Shown piece after piece: positions 1-11,290 of a stretch of DNA of 64,000 bases. The notes under the pieces were generated by a model. That model was given only the letters and a program-made list of their open reading frames with translations. It was not told where the DNA came from and ran no database searches. Position numbers and translations under genes: made by a program. The stretch comes from Phoronis australis (Eukaryota > Phoronida > Phoronidae), in NCBI GenBank assembly GCA_002633005.1, contig NMRA01000024.1:658895-722894 (forward strand), read 5' to 3'. Within the stretch, counting starts at the first letter, position 1. Each line of letters begins with the position of its first letter.

Positions 1-379
1 ACAGTTGCATGCAATTTGCTAAAAGCGTACGTCATGCTTTTACTGTTTAGCAGACGTTGAAATTTTTTTTGAAAATTTCCTCCAAGTTTTGAGGGTTTTC
101 GATGGTTACAGAGCATTAATTTGTTGCAGAGAACTAGGTGGGAAGTCGATTTTAGTATTTTACTTTATTTTGAAAAGTTAATCCATTACTGGTTTTTCGA
201 AATTGGGGCCGTTGCCCTACATGACCGTAACTAATTTAAGAATGCTCTAGGTTCTTGTTGCAAGTTAAAATCCAAATGGACTTTCTATACTAGACTAAGA
301 AATAAAAAGTTCACTCTGACAGTTGTGCTTTCATCTCGCAAAGTAACAATTGTGCACAAGCAGGTTTCAGTGCTCAGCT
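1..379. other. Unassigned flank
   Basis: I see no coding exon, RNA or clear repeat here; the sequence is AT-rich and lies 3' of the P2X7-type relic on the minus strand. Confidence 0.5.
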
Positions 380-1306
380 ACAATTGTTGTGTAGCCTGTA
401 TGTCCCAATAAAGTCTGTGAATATTTTTGTCCAAACACAACTGTGCAACTCTGTCCACATGTCTCCCAAGATGTCCATGTTGCCCCAAGATAAAGTTTCT
501 GTATGCCTGATATCAGTTAGACGCATTCTAATCAGTCTCTGGCTTCAGTGTCATCACATTTCGTTGCAGCTTGTCTAAGGCAAGTACACCTTCTCCAGGC
601 AAAACACTTGGAAATCCTGAAAGCATTGGTAAAATACATTATCGTGCGGTTTCGCATTACTGTAGATTTGATAAGGAACATTTGTCTAAATGAATTATGT
701 ACAACAACAACTGGTTGATTGGGGTTGACATCCTATATTGGACAATCAAAACGTATAGAATTATTTTCATTATTGCAGACTGAACTCACCAATATTTTTG
801 TAAATTGACATTTGGTTGGTTTTGGATGGGATTTGCTACTGAGATTTGATTTGAGTTCTTGGCCAAAGATTTGTTTTTCTTCAAAAAGTGATATGAATTG
901 TGTGGCTGTATATCTGTTTTAACCAATTGAAGACTCAAAACTAAAGTAGCTATAGGAGTCTTTGAGGTCCTGGTGACATTAATATGAATCACCTTAAAAA
1001 TGAAAAAGAGCAGACCAAAAAAGTACTAAACAATTTTGTAAAATGTTCCCCACTGATATATGTAGTCAATACTAAAAACTTTGTAGTGATTAAATTTTTA
1101 AATAACGGTTTAGTGAATACTTACAGGTAATAATGAAACGCAGTTAGCAGATTGCTTCCCACAGCACACTTTTATTTCTGGTTGGCATTTCTTGACACCT
1201 GTGACACGGGCACCATGATGGATCTTCTGATGGTGCTGGGTAATGATCCAGTGAAGTGACCTCTGGTAGCCTAAATTCTAGACGCGGGGGTCTTACTTGG
1301 CGACAT
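380..1306 (-). pseudogene. P2X7 C-terminal-type domain gene, decayed
   Basis: On the minus strand two pieces match the cysteine-rich intracellular domain of P2X7 receptors, which in many invertebrates occurs in stand-alone or transposon-associated proteins. Exon A (about 1306-1125) reads WCPCHRCQEMPT at 1215-1180. After a one-base shift it continues VCC...C and ends at a good donor (GTAAGT, 1124-1119). Exon B starts after an acceptor at 616 with FQVFCLEKV. After a second shift it gives AYRNFILGQHGHLGRHV (506 down to about 455), and after a third CVWTKIFTDFIGTY (to about 398). The order and spacing of the CxCxxC, VCC, F..CL and AYR.F..W...LG...R.V...C blocks fit the family from memory. An in-frame TAG and TGA lie between 580 and 506. 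With at least three frameshifts and two stops, this is not a working gene unless the assembly is badly wrong here. Confidence 0.72.
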
Positions 1307-1525
1307 CCAACATTAGGTCTCTCAATTCCTTCTTTTATTCATGCGACAGATTCGACCCTGAAGTGAGAGTAATTCAGTGACAACATTCACAGTAATGAGA
1401 ACAATTTTCATAACTTTTGTTTGTATTGTTGTATGATTTATTTGCCAACAAGTACAAAGACAACCACTGTATGTCTATCAGATTGGAAATCTTCTACTGG
1501 TTTAGGATTGGGTTTTGGATTAATT

Positions 1526-1757
1526 CATAGGCGGATTTAGGGGGGGGACAGGGGGCTCGGACCCGATCGTATCAGGGGACCTGCATAAACGCCTTCTCAT
1601 CTTTTTGTTTTTTTAGTCCACTGTTAGCTTTGAAGTACGAGGACCAGAAATTCGAGCAACCCAATTTTTCGGGCTGGGTTCTCGCATTCAATTGTAAACC
1701 ACACTTGCCCAAAACAAAATGTTGCCCCCCCCTTATGGTATCCTCGATCCGCCAATG
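1526..1757. mobile_element. Short non-autonomous DNA transposon (GCGGATTTAGGGGG family)
   Basis: The left end CATAGGCGGATTTAGGGGG and the right end ATCCGCCAATG form terminal inverted repeats with G-rich/C-rich subterminal tracts. The element is flanked by a 5-bp direct repeat, taatt (1521-1525 and 1758-1762). There is no coding capacity. Ends of the CAGTGGCGGAT type with short target duplications suggest a hAT-like element; that placement is an inference. Confidence 0.65.
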
Positions 1758-1762
1758 TAATT

Positions 1763-3389
1763 TAGAGATGCAGCCATGGAATCGTTTCTACCCCATGCAC
1801 TAGGTTCAGAGCTCTATAATTGCAAACCCATGCAGTCCCAGGGCCTGGAAATTGAACATCACAGTGTCACGCAGGAAACTTATTTTTCGTAAGCAACTGA
1901 TATCGTGCACCTCCGAGTTGCACATAATCTCCCAGAAGAGGAAACGTTAACAACCAAGCTCGACGAAGTCATGAATCACTAAGACTCGATTGCAGGTTTA
2001 AAATTGAACACAAGCCTGTATATTATGTAATATAGACAAGTACACGGATACGTCGATTTCGAATGACTCGGGATAGCGACAGAAATAGTTGAGAGAACCG
2101 AGGTTCAGAACAAATTAATCTTGTTGTTTACGAGTAAGAATCAAGCTGTGATTTCCAAATGTTTGTACATTCCGATTTCTTGTTTAGCTGGCAAGAAGTC
2201 CCAAAACAACTAACTCACCTCGACCGCTTGTGCTTGACATGTTTCTCTTCCGTCAGCTGATTCGTGTGCATTATGGGTAATCTCTCCACTGGCAACCCCG
2301 CATAAATAATGAGGTTTGGCTGAAGGTCCGCCCACTTTTTATAAATTTAAAAAAATTAATAGTAAAATAACGAGAGTATGTACATGGCTGTAATTTACGA
2401 AAAGAGTTAATTTTAGTGATGTCTTTCGATTGGCAAAGCTCAATTTGTGATCTAAGCAGGCGAAAGTAAAGGAAATAGTGACTTTAACCAACCGATTGAA
2501 TTTTAATGTTTTAAAGTAATATTTTTTTACAAAACGGCGGCAGAAACTGAGGCTATGCTACAAAAGGAAAACCGTAAAACTTACGCACGCTAATGTTAAA
2601 TGGCGGCCGAGGCAAAAACTTCAGTCTACATGTTGATCGCTGCAAAGTTGGCCCCTTTTTACGAGATACCGTTCAGCGTTCTCTATAAATAAGGCGTCAA
2701 CACTTTGAACTTGGAGACAAGTCACTTCAAAGTGAAAACTAGTACAGGTAGGCCAAACTGACCGTTTTTATTGAATACTCAGTTCACCAGAATTGCGTTT
2801 TAGACGTCGGAATTTTCACATTGTTCCAAATGTATTTAAAGTGGGAAGTATTTTCTCCCCGTCCTGTTTGTTGACGATTTCATTTTCGTGGTCAGTTGTT
2901 CGAACGTCTACGAATGGGTGCCCAGTTGAAAGAGTTGACGACGTCAAGTTCAGTGCCAGTTCCAAACCAAGAGTCGTTGTTCAAAGACGCGGGCACTTTA
3001 TTTTGTGTGCCTTGAAAACATTGCATCGCGCAGGGTGTGAGGAAAAGGCTGAAAAAGCGGTCAGCTTTGTGCTTATATCTTCGCAAAGTCGTATGCATCT
3101 CTTTCAATTCTGGCACCAGTTGCTTCTTTGTGTTGTTCGCTTGTTGTGTACGTGAAATCATTGAAGTCCTACAAGGTGATGTTCACCTCTGACATTACGG
3201 GGACCGACAGTGTCCACAATACTCGCCGCTCTTCTGCCATCTTACTGCCATGAGTCAAGCCGCCTGTGCTTTTTAGCGATCGCATTTAGTAATTTGTTGA
3301 ATGGCTAGATCTCAGCTGAGGCCTGTCCAAAACTGGTTTGTTCTCCGAATCACATGAAACCCATTTTTGAACCTTCGCATACATATCTG
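1763..3389. other. No gene recognised
   Basis: Both strands carry open frames at about 2.79-3.16 kb (120 and 89 codons) that overlap each other, match no family I know, and have no convincing splice context. The rest shows no exon or RNA. Confidence 0.4.
2684..2691 (+). promoter_or_regulatory. TATA-box-like TATAAATA
   Basis: A perfect TATAAATA sits in a locally GC-richer stretch, with a donor-like ACAG|GTAGGC at about 2748-2751. No recognisable coding exon follows, so a promoter is only a possibility. Confidence 0.2.
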
Positions 3390-3579
3390 CAGTGGCGGAT
3401 TTAGAGGGGGACCAAGGGAGCCATGGCCCCCCTAAAATTCTCCCAGATTCCATTAGGCAGTTCGGATGTGCGAATGTCTGTCGGGCAAAATCCTGGCTAA
3501 TATGCTGCCCTGCCCCCCNTCCTGGCTAATACTCTGCCTTGCCCCCCCCCCCTAACTCAAAATCCTGGATCCGCCCCTG
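3390..3579. mobile_element. Short non-autonomous DNA transposon, same family as 1.5 kb
   Basis: It begins CAGTGGCGGATTTAGAGGGGG and ends ATCCGCCCCTG, giving imperfect terminal inverted repeats, and is flanked by atctg (3385-3389 and 3580-3584). An N at 3519 separates two near-identical halves (tcctggctaata...ctgcc), so the internal part is probably an assembly stutter over a poly-C run. Confidence 0.68.
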
Positions 3580-3584
3580 ATCTG

Positions 3585-6500
3585 TATGTTTGCTCTTCAT
3601 ATCAGCCATTTCTTATATGTAGAGGTAAGCTGATTTCAGGTAGTTGTGGTGTCCAGCTGCAGCAAATAATAAGTATTAGCAAGGCATATCACCAACAGCT
3701 TGCAAGTGATCATTCCAAGACCGATATGCCTTGATCATTGCCCAAGCAGTATGGAGCATCTTCACAGCTGACTCGTTTTTGACTGTGTACTAAGTTCAGA
3801 CTTCTTCTTCTCAAGATTGTCGATGATCTGCACAATTGCGGCTGATTGTGGAGCACTTCAGACAGATGTTGATAATTTCCCGTGGGCTTCTAGTTTCCTT
3901 GTTTGGATTTTTTAAATAAAAACCAGTTGCAAACAAATATATACTAGAAAATGTTTTACTTTTATGCAAAGACAGTGCTTTGGATTAAACATTTGATAGC
4001 TTAAATTTTAATGCAATGCTCAGATTTTAAAATAATTCAACCAGAATTCAGTCAAATCTAAATGTTTTAAGATCATTCAATCAGAACCAGTCACATTCAA
4101 TCATACTTTTGTTATAGGGGATAAGACAGTGGTTTTTCGTTCTTGAATTTTTGCCGCCATCTTGAATTTCATATCTAATTGTGATCATATCTTAATTTCA
4201 TGCACACCAGTGAGTTGCTCACCCCTTAAAACTATAGACCAAAACCAAAAATGATGTCTCTATCTCGATTATTGAAGAAGTTATGATTTCGAAACGTCGT
4301 TGCGGCCATCTTGGAAATGACGCAGTTTTAACCCATTTCCGGTAATCAGATTTTGGTAGACTTTTTTCTTGTTAACAAGGATACCCAGTAGAGCATAAAA
4401 CCACTGTAAAACCTTTTGCTGCAATTTTTTGTGGGTCAGGTGGTATATTGACTCGTTAATTAGCAGTCTTTTTTTCTTTTTTCGACTGTCCCCCCCCCCC
4501 CGCTTCCTNTTCCTAAGGCCCTGTCTAATAAACGTCATTTTCTTGCATTATTCTTTGCCTCTTGTAACAAAGAAAAATCTGTCGCGCTCGGTGACACGCG
4601 CACGCGCCGGCCATTTTCTAAAACTTTGCGACATTTTTCGGAAGATGTTGACAGCTTCGCAGCAGCAAAACTTATTCTAAAATTCGGTCTGCTGGTAAAT
4701 ACTAAAAACATACAACGAAATGAAACCAGTTCCGATAATTCGTTGTGCCATGTACGCAGCTATCTTTGTGGAAGGGAACAACAACTGGCCAATGAAAGCC
4801 GACCCAAAAGAACGCAACACAATTTTAGCAGCAATGGTAGAACGACAATTTTTGCCGAGCTCTGATAAATAATTTAGTTTACTCAAGCATGAGTGTTTTT
4901 AGTGACACTAATTTTGTGAAGATTTTACTTGTTCAGTTTTTTTAGCCAAATCGACCTAAAGCAGTATATTTCCCGCACCAAGGCTAAGACCCGTTTTTTG
5001 GCTTGACTAAACCGTCAAGTTGGAGAAAATGAATTTCAGTTGGTTCATTATTAGAAGCCACTCTAATGTTCGTAACCTGTGTACATCATTTTCAATGTAT
5101 CTGATTACTGTATTGTCAACAATCTCTTGACGAGTTATTATTAGAGTCGCTTCTAATGTTTGAAAAACCCAGATTGAATAAGCAGCTAACTGCAACTCGA
5201 AGGACTCTTATCATAGGTGATCTGTACATTATGCTGCACAGTAACGTGTCTATATTTATGCATGTGTGTTTTTTATCGTCATAGTTGCGCATGCCAACTT
5301 CACGTGCTATGTTGCATTTGTCATTTCTGATGTGCGTTTCACTGTGAACTAGTTGTAAATAGTTGACTGAAGATTAGATATGTGTGTCTCGAAATATCGC
5401 TTTTTAAATTATGTTACCTACTGATGACCTTCGGATTTTTATTGCACTGTTGTGATGTAAAGACAAGATCTCTATTTAGAGAATTTGAAAGAACTGAAAT
5501 TAAACTAGTAAAAACAGATCAAAGTTGTGTCTTCAATGAAATATGTATTACATAAACATATACAAAACCATCTTCACGGGTGCATGTGTACTTTTCCATA
5601 AAGTTTTGTTCACATTCATTCTGCTCTTTTTGCTCAACTTCTACTTGACGCTTTCGAGTTTTAGAAAAATGAAATGTTGAATTTTTGAAAGGAAAATGTG
5701 TAAAATTTGAACTTGAAACACCTTTTCAATCAATGAAAAGTGAAAGGCGGTCCTTTGACACACAAAATGCAGCATAAAGCTGTGTTGTCATCTTGTACAA
5801 ACATTTTCAAAACTCAAAAATATTGAAAATGGTAATTCGCCGTGCAGCTAGTGCGCGCAATTACTCCTGTTCAGCTATTCTTTGAGAAGCGGTGATGTGA
5901 GCAAAGAACAAATGTCGTATCCATGCGTTCACATTAACGCACTTGTCCGTATCATGGTTTGGCCTTTCACCAGGATCACTTAAACAGATTTTTAAATGCA
6001 TTCATAAGGACAAATTCTACGAGAAATTGCCAAAATAATGAATGTCAGTGGTACGACAAAACTGCTTGAGGACCCAGCAGACATGTTGTTAACAATTACT
6101 CCCTCATCGGCGCTCATATTGCACCGGAAGAGGTCAATTAGTGGAAAGGTCATTAAAAAATTAATATGTAATTTCTCCTACAATTTTAAAGAATTCCTTT
6201 TCATATTAGTAAACTGGTTGCTGTCAGTAACGTCCCATAATAATTCCAGTAATACGCACGCGCAGAGTCCGTTATTGTCACGCCGTGACAATAATCTTTC
6301 GAATGAGCCCCCCATTTGGCAAAGTGGACAAAAAGTTCCGCCTCAAAACAACAAAATGTCCGACAAAACGAGACAAAAGTCCACTAAAAAGGCGCGAATG
6401 CATAATTCATAGCCCTGAACCTGATATCCCGTTTTTTTAGTCCTACATTTTTTGTTTGTAAAAGGTCCACATTGCCAACAATTTTAGCCCCTCCCCATAT

Positions 6501-8983
6501 TTTAGACTGGGTGGGCGCATGTATTTGTGTTATAAAATGAACAAATGCGTTCATATGTGGAGGAGGCGTGGGTTTCTTCGGAGTAGCGTTTTCTTTTCGC
6601 AGTAGAGGTTTTTTGGAGTAGTGTTCTTTTGGAATAATGGGCAGTAAGCATACTAGACGCACCAGCATTGAACTGTTGAGCGTATGAGCATTTCCATGCC
6701 ATATGCTTTCTCAATTGTGCCAATACAACCCTCATGAAACTTGTGAGCAAACTGTTTGGCCCACTATAGTACATGTATGTAATAGTGAGCATTTTGAAAA
6801 TAAATCTTGAAGAGGTTAACGAAGAAAGCGGAAAATATTGAGATAAAAAACTAAATTTCAGAAGGCTGCTAGGCAGTTTTGACCTTTGACCTCTGGTTTT
6901 ATCTTGAAAATGACCGCGTATTAATAAAATAACACCAGAAATGGACTCCCCATCACCGAAAATGGTATAAACAATGTATTGCATGACCCTGTTTGTCATC
7001 AAATTGAAAAAACCAATGTGGGTCGAAATTCAAAATGGCGGAATCCGCCATCTTGAATTGTAAAAAATGCTCAAAGTTGCACTAAGTGCAACCGAGCTAA
7101 TTTTGTTCTCCTGGTCATATTTAATATATTTCAACAAAAAAACTACAGTAATCAACATTGCAGGGTTCACTATGGGAGCTATTGGGTTGGCAACTATACT
7201 AATCTACGGAGCGTCCGGTATAGGAGTAGGGAAGGGGAATTAAAGAATATTTGTAACTATTAGTACTGGACCTCGCTAAAAAGCAAGACTTCGCGAGATT
7301 ACGTGAGATATTGCCGTGTATTTTAAAAGAGAACATGTGACTTTGACTAGGTTTTAGCTAGGTCCTAGCGTAGGTCCTAGCGTCTACTAAACGCACGCCT
7401 GGATTTACCATTGGGGACTCTGACCAGGAAGTTTTTTTTTTTCCTAAGTATACTAGGACGTTTTTATGTCAGGGTAAGCGATTCATGTGGCAATATTCAA
7501 ACAAGTGGAGGTGCTGTACTTAACCGGTGACGTCATAGGTTCTAGCACAGTCTGTTCAGCAATTCACCGATTTCAGCGGAAGTGAAAAGAAATTGTGGCA
7601 TGCAGGGTGTCTGTTAAAGTTGGAATTTAGAATGCTTTGAGTTCATCGTTCCTCAATAGATATATAAAAAAATACTTCCTGTAATGAACTGAAAACAAGA
7701 CGCATAGCGGTGAGAGCCAATATGATATTGCATTTTCCGCTTGCAACATGTGGCCACTACATGAGTTTTGCACATATTCTCGCACTAAACGTACAACTGA
7801 CACAAAACACTAAGTGTACTGAATGGCCCTAGGCTAACCTAGTCTCCAACAACAGCCACAGGACAAGTAAATCTCTTGATTTAGCAACTCAAGACTGTTC
7901 ATCTGTTGTTTATAGTGACATGCAGGCCTACTGAATTTCACCAGTGGACACAATAAAAAGCTTCGTCTCTATGCTGTTCAAAAACAAGTAACACTGCTGG
8001 TTGACATCTGTTTTACATTTGTGTAATACATGCATGGTCAGTCAGTTTGTGAATTTCCTGAAAAGACATCCAGATACTTCCACAGCAGGGTATAACCTAG
8101 GATTTTTGGTTCGCCCGCCGTGCCGATGGGGGGAGGGCGGGGTGGGGCGCTCCAGACAGGAGTGGCTGTTGAGCTCGGAAACAATATAAGTGCCCAGCTA
8201 CTTTGAGAATTTGCCCGATGTTACCCGCCGGGGCACCAACCGTGGCAAATGTTGCCCACCAAATTCGGCATCTGCCCCGCACACCAATGGGCGGGTGTGT
8301 GAGCTGCTGGGTAAAACTCTGATCCCGTTCCTGAGATTAATACCTGTTATTTAGTGGGACTAACTGGTTCTCAAATCAGGGACCTATAAAACTCACTATT
8401 ATCACCAAAATACTACCGTAATGTGACAACTTCAAATTCAAACAAAGCAGTACTGAACAGATCTAATGGGGGCAAGCACATAGTTTTGTTCCAGTAAAGT
8501 CGACTTCAGACATTCATTTCAACCGACATCTTCACTTCAGGCTTCGCACGCGAGCTACTGCTATGAAATGGATGTTTGCACAGTCTACTAATTTCAACTC
8601 CAAGACAAAAGCCCGGTGTCTTGAACACACAGTCAGGTCTCGTACTCATTTTATGCTGTTTGTTAATAGGTTTCACACATGTGCAGAGCACTTCCGGCAC
8701 TGTTTCTCTTTTGGGTATTCTTTTGATGTCCCACACACTTCATCACAATAGTTGTAAAAACATGAACCCAGTGAACACTGCAAATCAGAATGGTCAGCCA
8801 TTTTGTCACCTCTAAAATGACACCCATTGTTGGACAATGGGTACACGAAAAAACGTGGAATTTTAGTGAAAATGGAAAAAAAAACTTTGATAAGTTTATT
8901 GTGGACTTGTCTGAAGTATTGGAGATATTAAGAAGGTGCCAGGTGTGTGGTGAGGGAGTCACACGGCGGGATATAAGCAGTTA
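3585..8983. other. Long stretch without a recognised gene
   Basis: Open frames of up to 166 codons (minus, 7002-6502) and 124 codons (plus, 6038-6412) have no recognised domains and no conserved-looking composition. A poly-C run with an N (4489-4509), a near-palindrome ATTAGAAGCCACTCTAAT (about 5052) with an inverted copy at about 5142, and a GC-rich patch at 8.10-8.30 kb are the only visible structures. CCATCTTG-type motifs (YY1-like AAGATGGCGGC on minus) occur near 4150, 4306 and 7045. Confidence 0.4.
7026..7058. repeat. Short perfect-type inverted repeat with YY1-like core
   Basis: ATTCAAAATGGCGGA is followed immediately by TCCGCCATCTTGAAT, a hairpin of about 15 bp per arm with one mismatch. 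The arm contains AAGATGGCGG, the YY1 consensus core. A functional role is inference only. Confidence 0.35.
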
Positions 8984-10653
8984 ATAATAATAAAAAAAAC
9001 TTTATTTAAAGAGAGGATAAAATTACAATAAATGTAAAACATGCTTTAACCAAAGTCTAATATCCAGTATGGTTCTCTGCAGCAAGAAATTAAATTAATT
9101 AAATTAAGTTAGATAAACAGATTAAATTAAGATACAATAAGATACATTAAATAAAATAGTATTTACAAATTGGATAAACAAATTGAATTAGAGATAAATA
9201 AATAAATAATTTTTTTCGGTAAATACTGTATATTGGAAAGACAAAAAGGAGGGACATCTATGAAGACCACAGGTAACTGATGAGTTGGTGTCTGAACTTA
9301 TCATAACAATCAGCATCCTTAAGACTATTAGGCAAATTGTTCCACTGTTTGATCGTCTGAATAAAGAAGGACTTAGAATAAAACGATGTTCTGTGTCTGG
9401 GCAAAACCAAATTGTTTGAGGCAGAAAATCTTGTCCTGATCTGGTGGCTATTTCGAAGAAGTACGAGATTAAGAGATAGATAAGTCGGTACATTACCGTG
9501 AAAGCACCTATGCATCATACACAAACGCCTATATATAAAATATTTGTTAATAGGGAGCCACCCCAGTCTATTAAACATATGAGTTGACGGAGTGTCAAAA
9601 GGCACACCTAGAACAAGTCTGGCCGCCTGCTTCTGAGCCTTCAATAAAGAGGAAACTAATTTTGCATTGCATCCTGACCACACTGTACTACAATAAACGA
9701 CGAACAGAGGGAATACACAAGCGCTGAAATATTGCAGACGCCCTTCTGTGGGAAGAAATGGTGATATACGCCGGAGAAGACCAAGGCGCTGCCTAATTTT
9801 GGACGCAGTCCCATTTATATGGCTAGACCAGCTGAGGGTCTTGTCTACAGTAACACCTAATAACTTTTCACTGTCAATATATTTGAGGCGCACATTGGAA
9901 ATAGCAAGGTTAAGCTCAAGATTACTTCTACTATGGCGGTGCTCTGTGGCAATACTCGTACATTTTGTTTTTTCAGCATTAATTACCATTTTATTATCAG
10001 TACACCAGATCGCAACCTTATCCAGATCAGACTGGAGTCTGTCCTTTACAGCGATCAGCGACAAAGTAGTATCATCTGCATACATGTCAACCGTGTTTTC
10101 GCAGACTAAAGAGAGATCATTTAGTAAAAAGTAAAAACAGCAGAGATCCCAGGATGGATCCCTGGGGAACACCGTGTGTGATACCTCGGGACTCAGACTG
10201 ATGTCCACCAAGGGATACAACCTGGCACCTCAGTCCCTGAGAGATATGATTTAAACCAATCTAAGGAGACCATGCCCACCTTGTAAATTAACAATTTTCT
10301 TAGAAGTATATTGTGATCAACGAGATCAAAAGCTTTTTTAAAATCCAAAAATACTACACAAACGTTGTGACCACTATCTACACCCTGATCCCAGCCGTTA
10401 ACAATATTAATGAGGGCAGTTTTACAGGAGTAGTCACTTCCTAAACCGGACTGAGATGCAACTACTAAATCATGCTCAGTCAAAAATGAATAAAAGGTAT
10501 TGTGAACATGCTTTTCCAACAATTTAGACAAGACCGGTAAAATTGAAATTGGTCTGTAATTGTTTACATTTTCAGTAGCACCGCCTTTGTGTGAAAGGGA
10601 TACTTTTGCAAGTTTCCACAAACTAGGAAACTTGGAAGTTTTAATAGGTGCTC
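8984..10653 (-). mobile_element. 5'-truncated LINE (CR1/L2/Jockey-like non-LTR retrotransposon), inactive
   Basis: The minus strand encodes the reverse-transcriptase half of a LINE. From the 5' side it has a leader like FPSLWKLAKV, then YRPISILPVLSKLLEK, FLDFKKAFDLVDH, GVPQGSILG (only in another frame, at 10175-10140), the catalytic YADDTTL (about 10081) and a C-terminal region ending with a stop at 9258. Two frames must be joined between about 10190 and 10220 and again near 10130, so the element cannot make a full polymerase. The endonuclease and ORF1 are absent, as expected of 5' truncation during target-primed reverse transcription. The 3' end is an AT-rich (ATT)n/A tail at 8981-8997, typical of CR1/L2-type tails. 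Clade assignment is from memory of the motif set. Confidence 0.9.
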
Positions 10654-11290
10654 TGGTCACCATCCAGTGGGAGTGTGTCGCGGGACACTCGGGAAAGTGG
10701 GACAGTTGTGCCTGTGAGTACTCTGCCTCATTATACTCGGGCTCAAACATATACCCACCCACTGACTGGCCGTGAAAAAATTCCTCGTCATCACAGCATG
10801 GAACAATGTCTCCGTTACTCACGTCACTACTGTCACTGTGATAAGGGTCGCCGACTCCAGCCATTTTCAGATTAATATAAACTAAACAATCCCTAAGTAC
10901 AACGTAATTGAGTTCTCTAACAACCAAGCTTGTTGTAGAATACTCGTCGATGGAAAGTAGTGACAACAATTTTAGAAAAACAGCATTAAAACCAAAGTAG
11001 TACATCTCCTCACAGTAAATAGTAGAGTACGAGGAATTAATTAAATTACTAAAAGCTTTAATTAAGTGAAAAATATATCTGAGATAATCAACGTACCTTA
11101 TTTTTGCTAAAAATGACATGATAAAGGTTGCTTTCGCCTTTAAGTAAACCAACGTGTTAATAATTGTTGTATTATACTCCGGCATTAGTGCGTACAAACG
11201 GCGCACAAATAGTGATGGCTTTACACGACAAATATACAGATGTACAGTCTGAAAATAAGAAAACTCGGACATCTTTCCCCAAGCCTGCAT
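10654..11290 (-). CDS. Unidentified open frame upstream of and fused to the LINE
   Basis: A single frame runs from an ATG at 11290 through a second ATG at 10864 and continues without a stop into the LINE. From 10864 it reads MAGVGDPYHSDSSDVSNGD, acidic and with the motif GGYMFEPEYNEAE at about 10759-10721. This resembles the N-terminal segment found in proteins with P2X7-type domains (a Y-x-FEP motif before the CxCxxC block). If so, it could be the first exon of the gene whose relic lies at 0.4-1.3 kb, with a possible donor at ATG|GTGACC (about 10661). The 140 codons before 10864 are AT-rich and may be untranslated. I do not assign a function. Confidence 0.35.

Noticed and set aside
6038-7002. 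124-codon plus and 166-codon minus open frames
   Set aside because: They match no family I know and have no exon boundaries; chance frames are likely.
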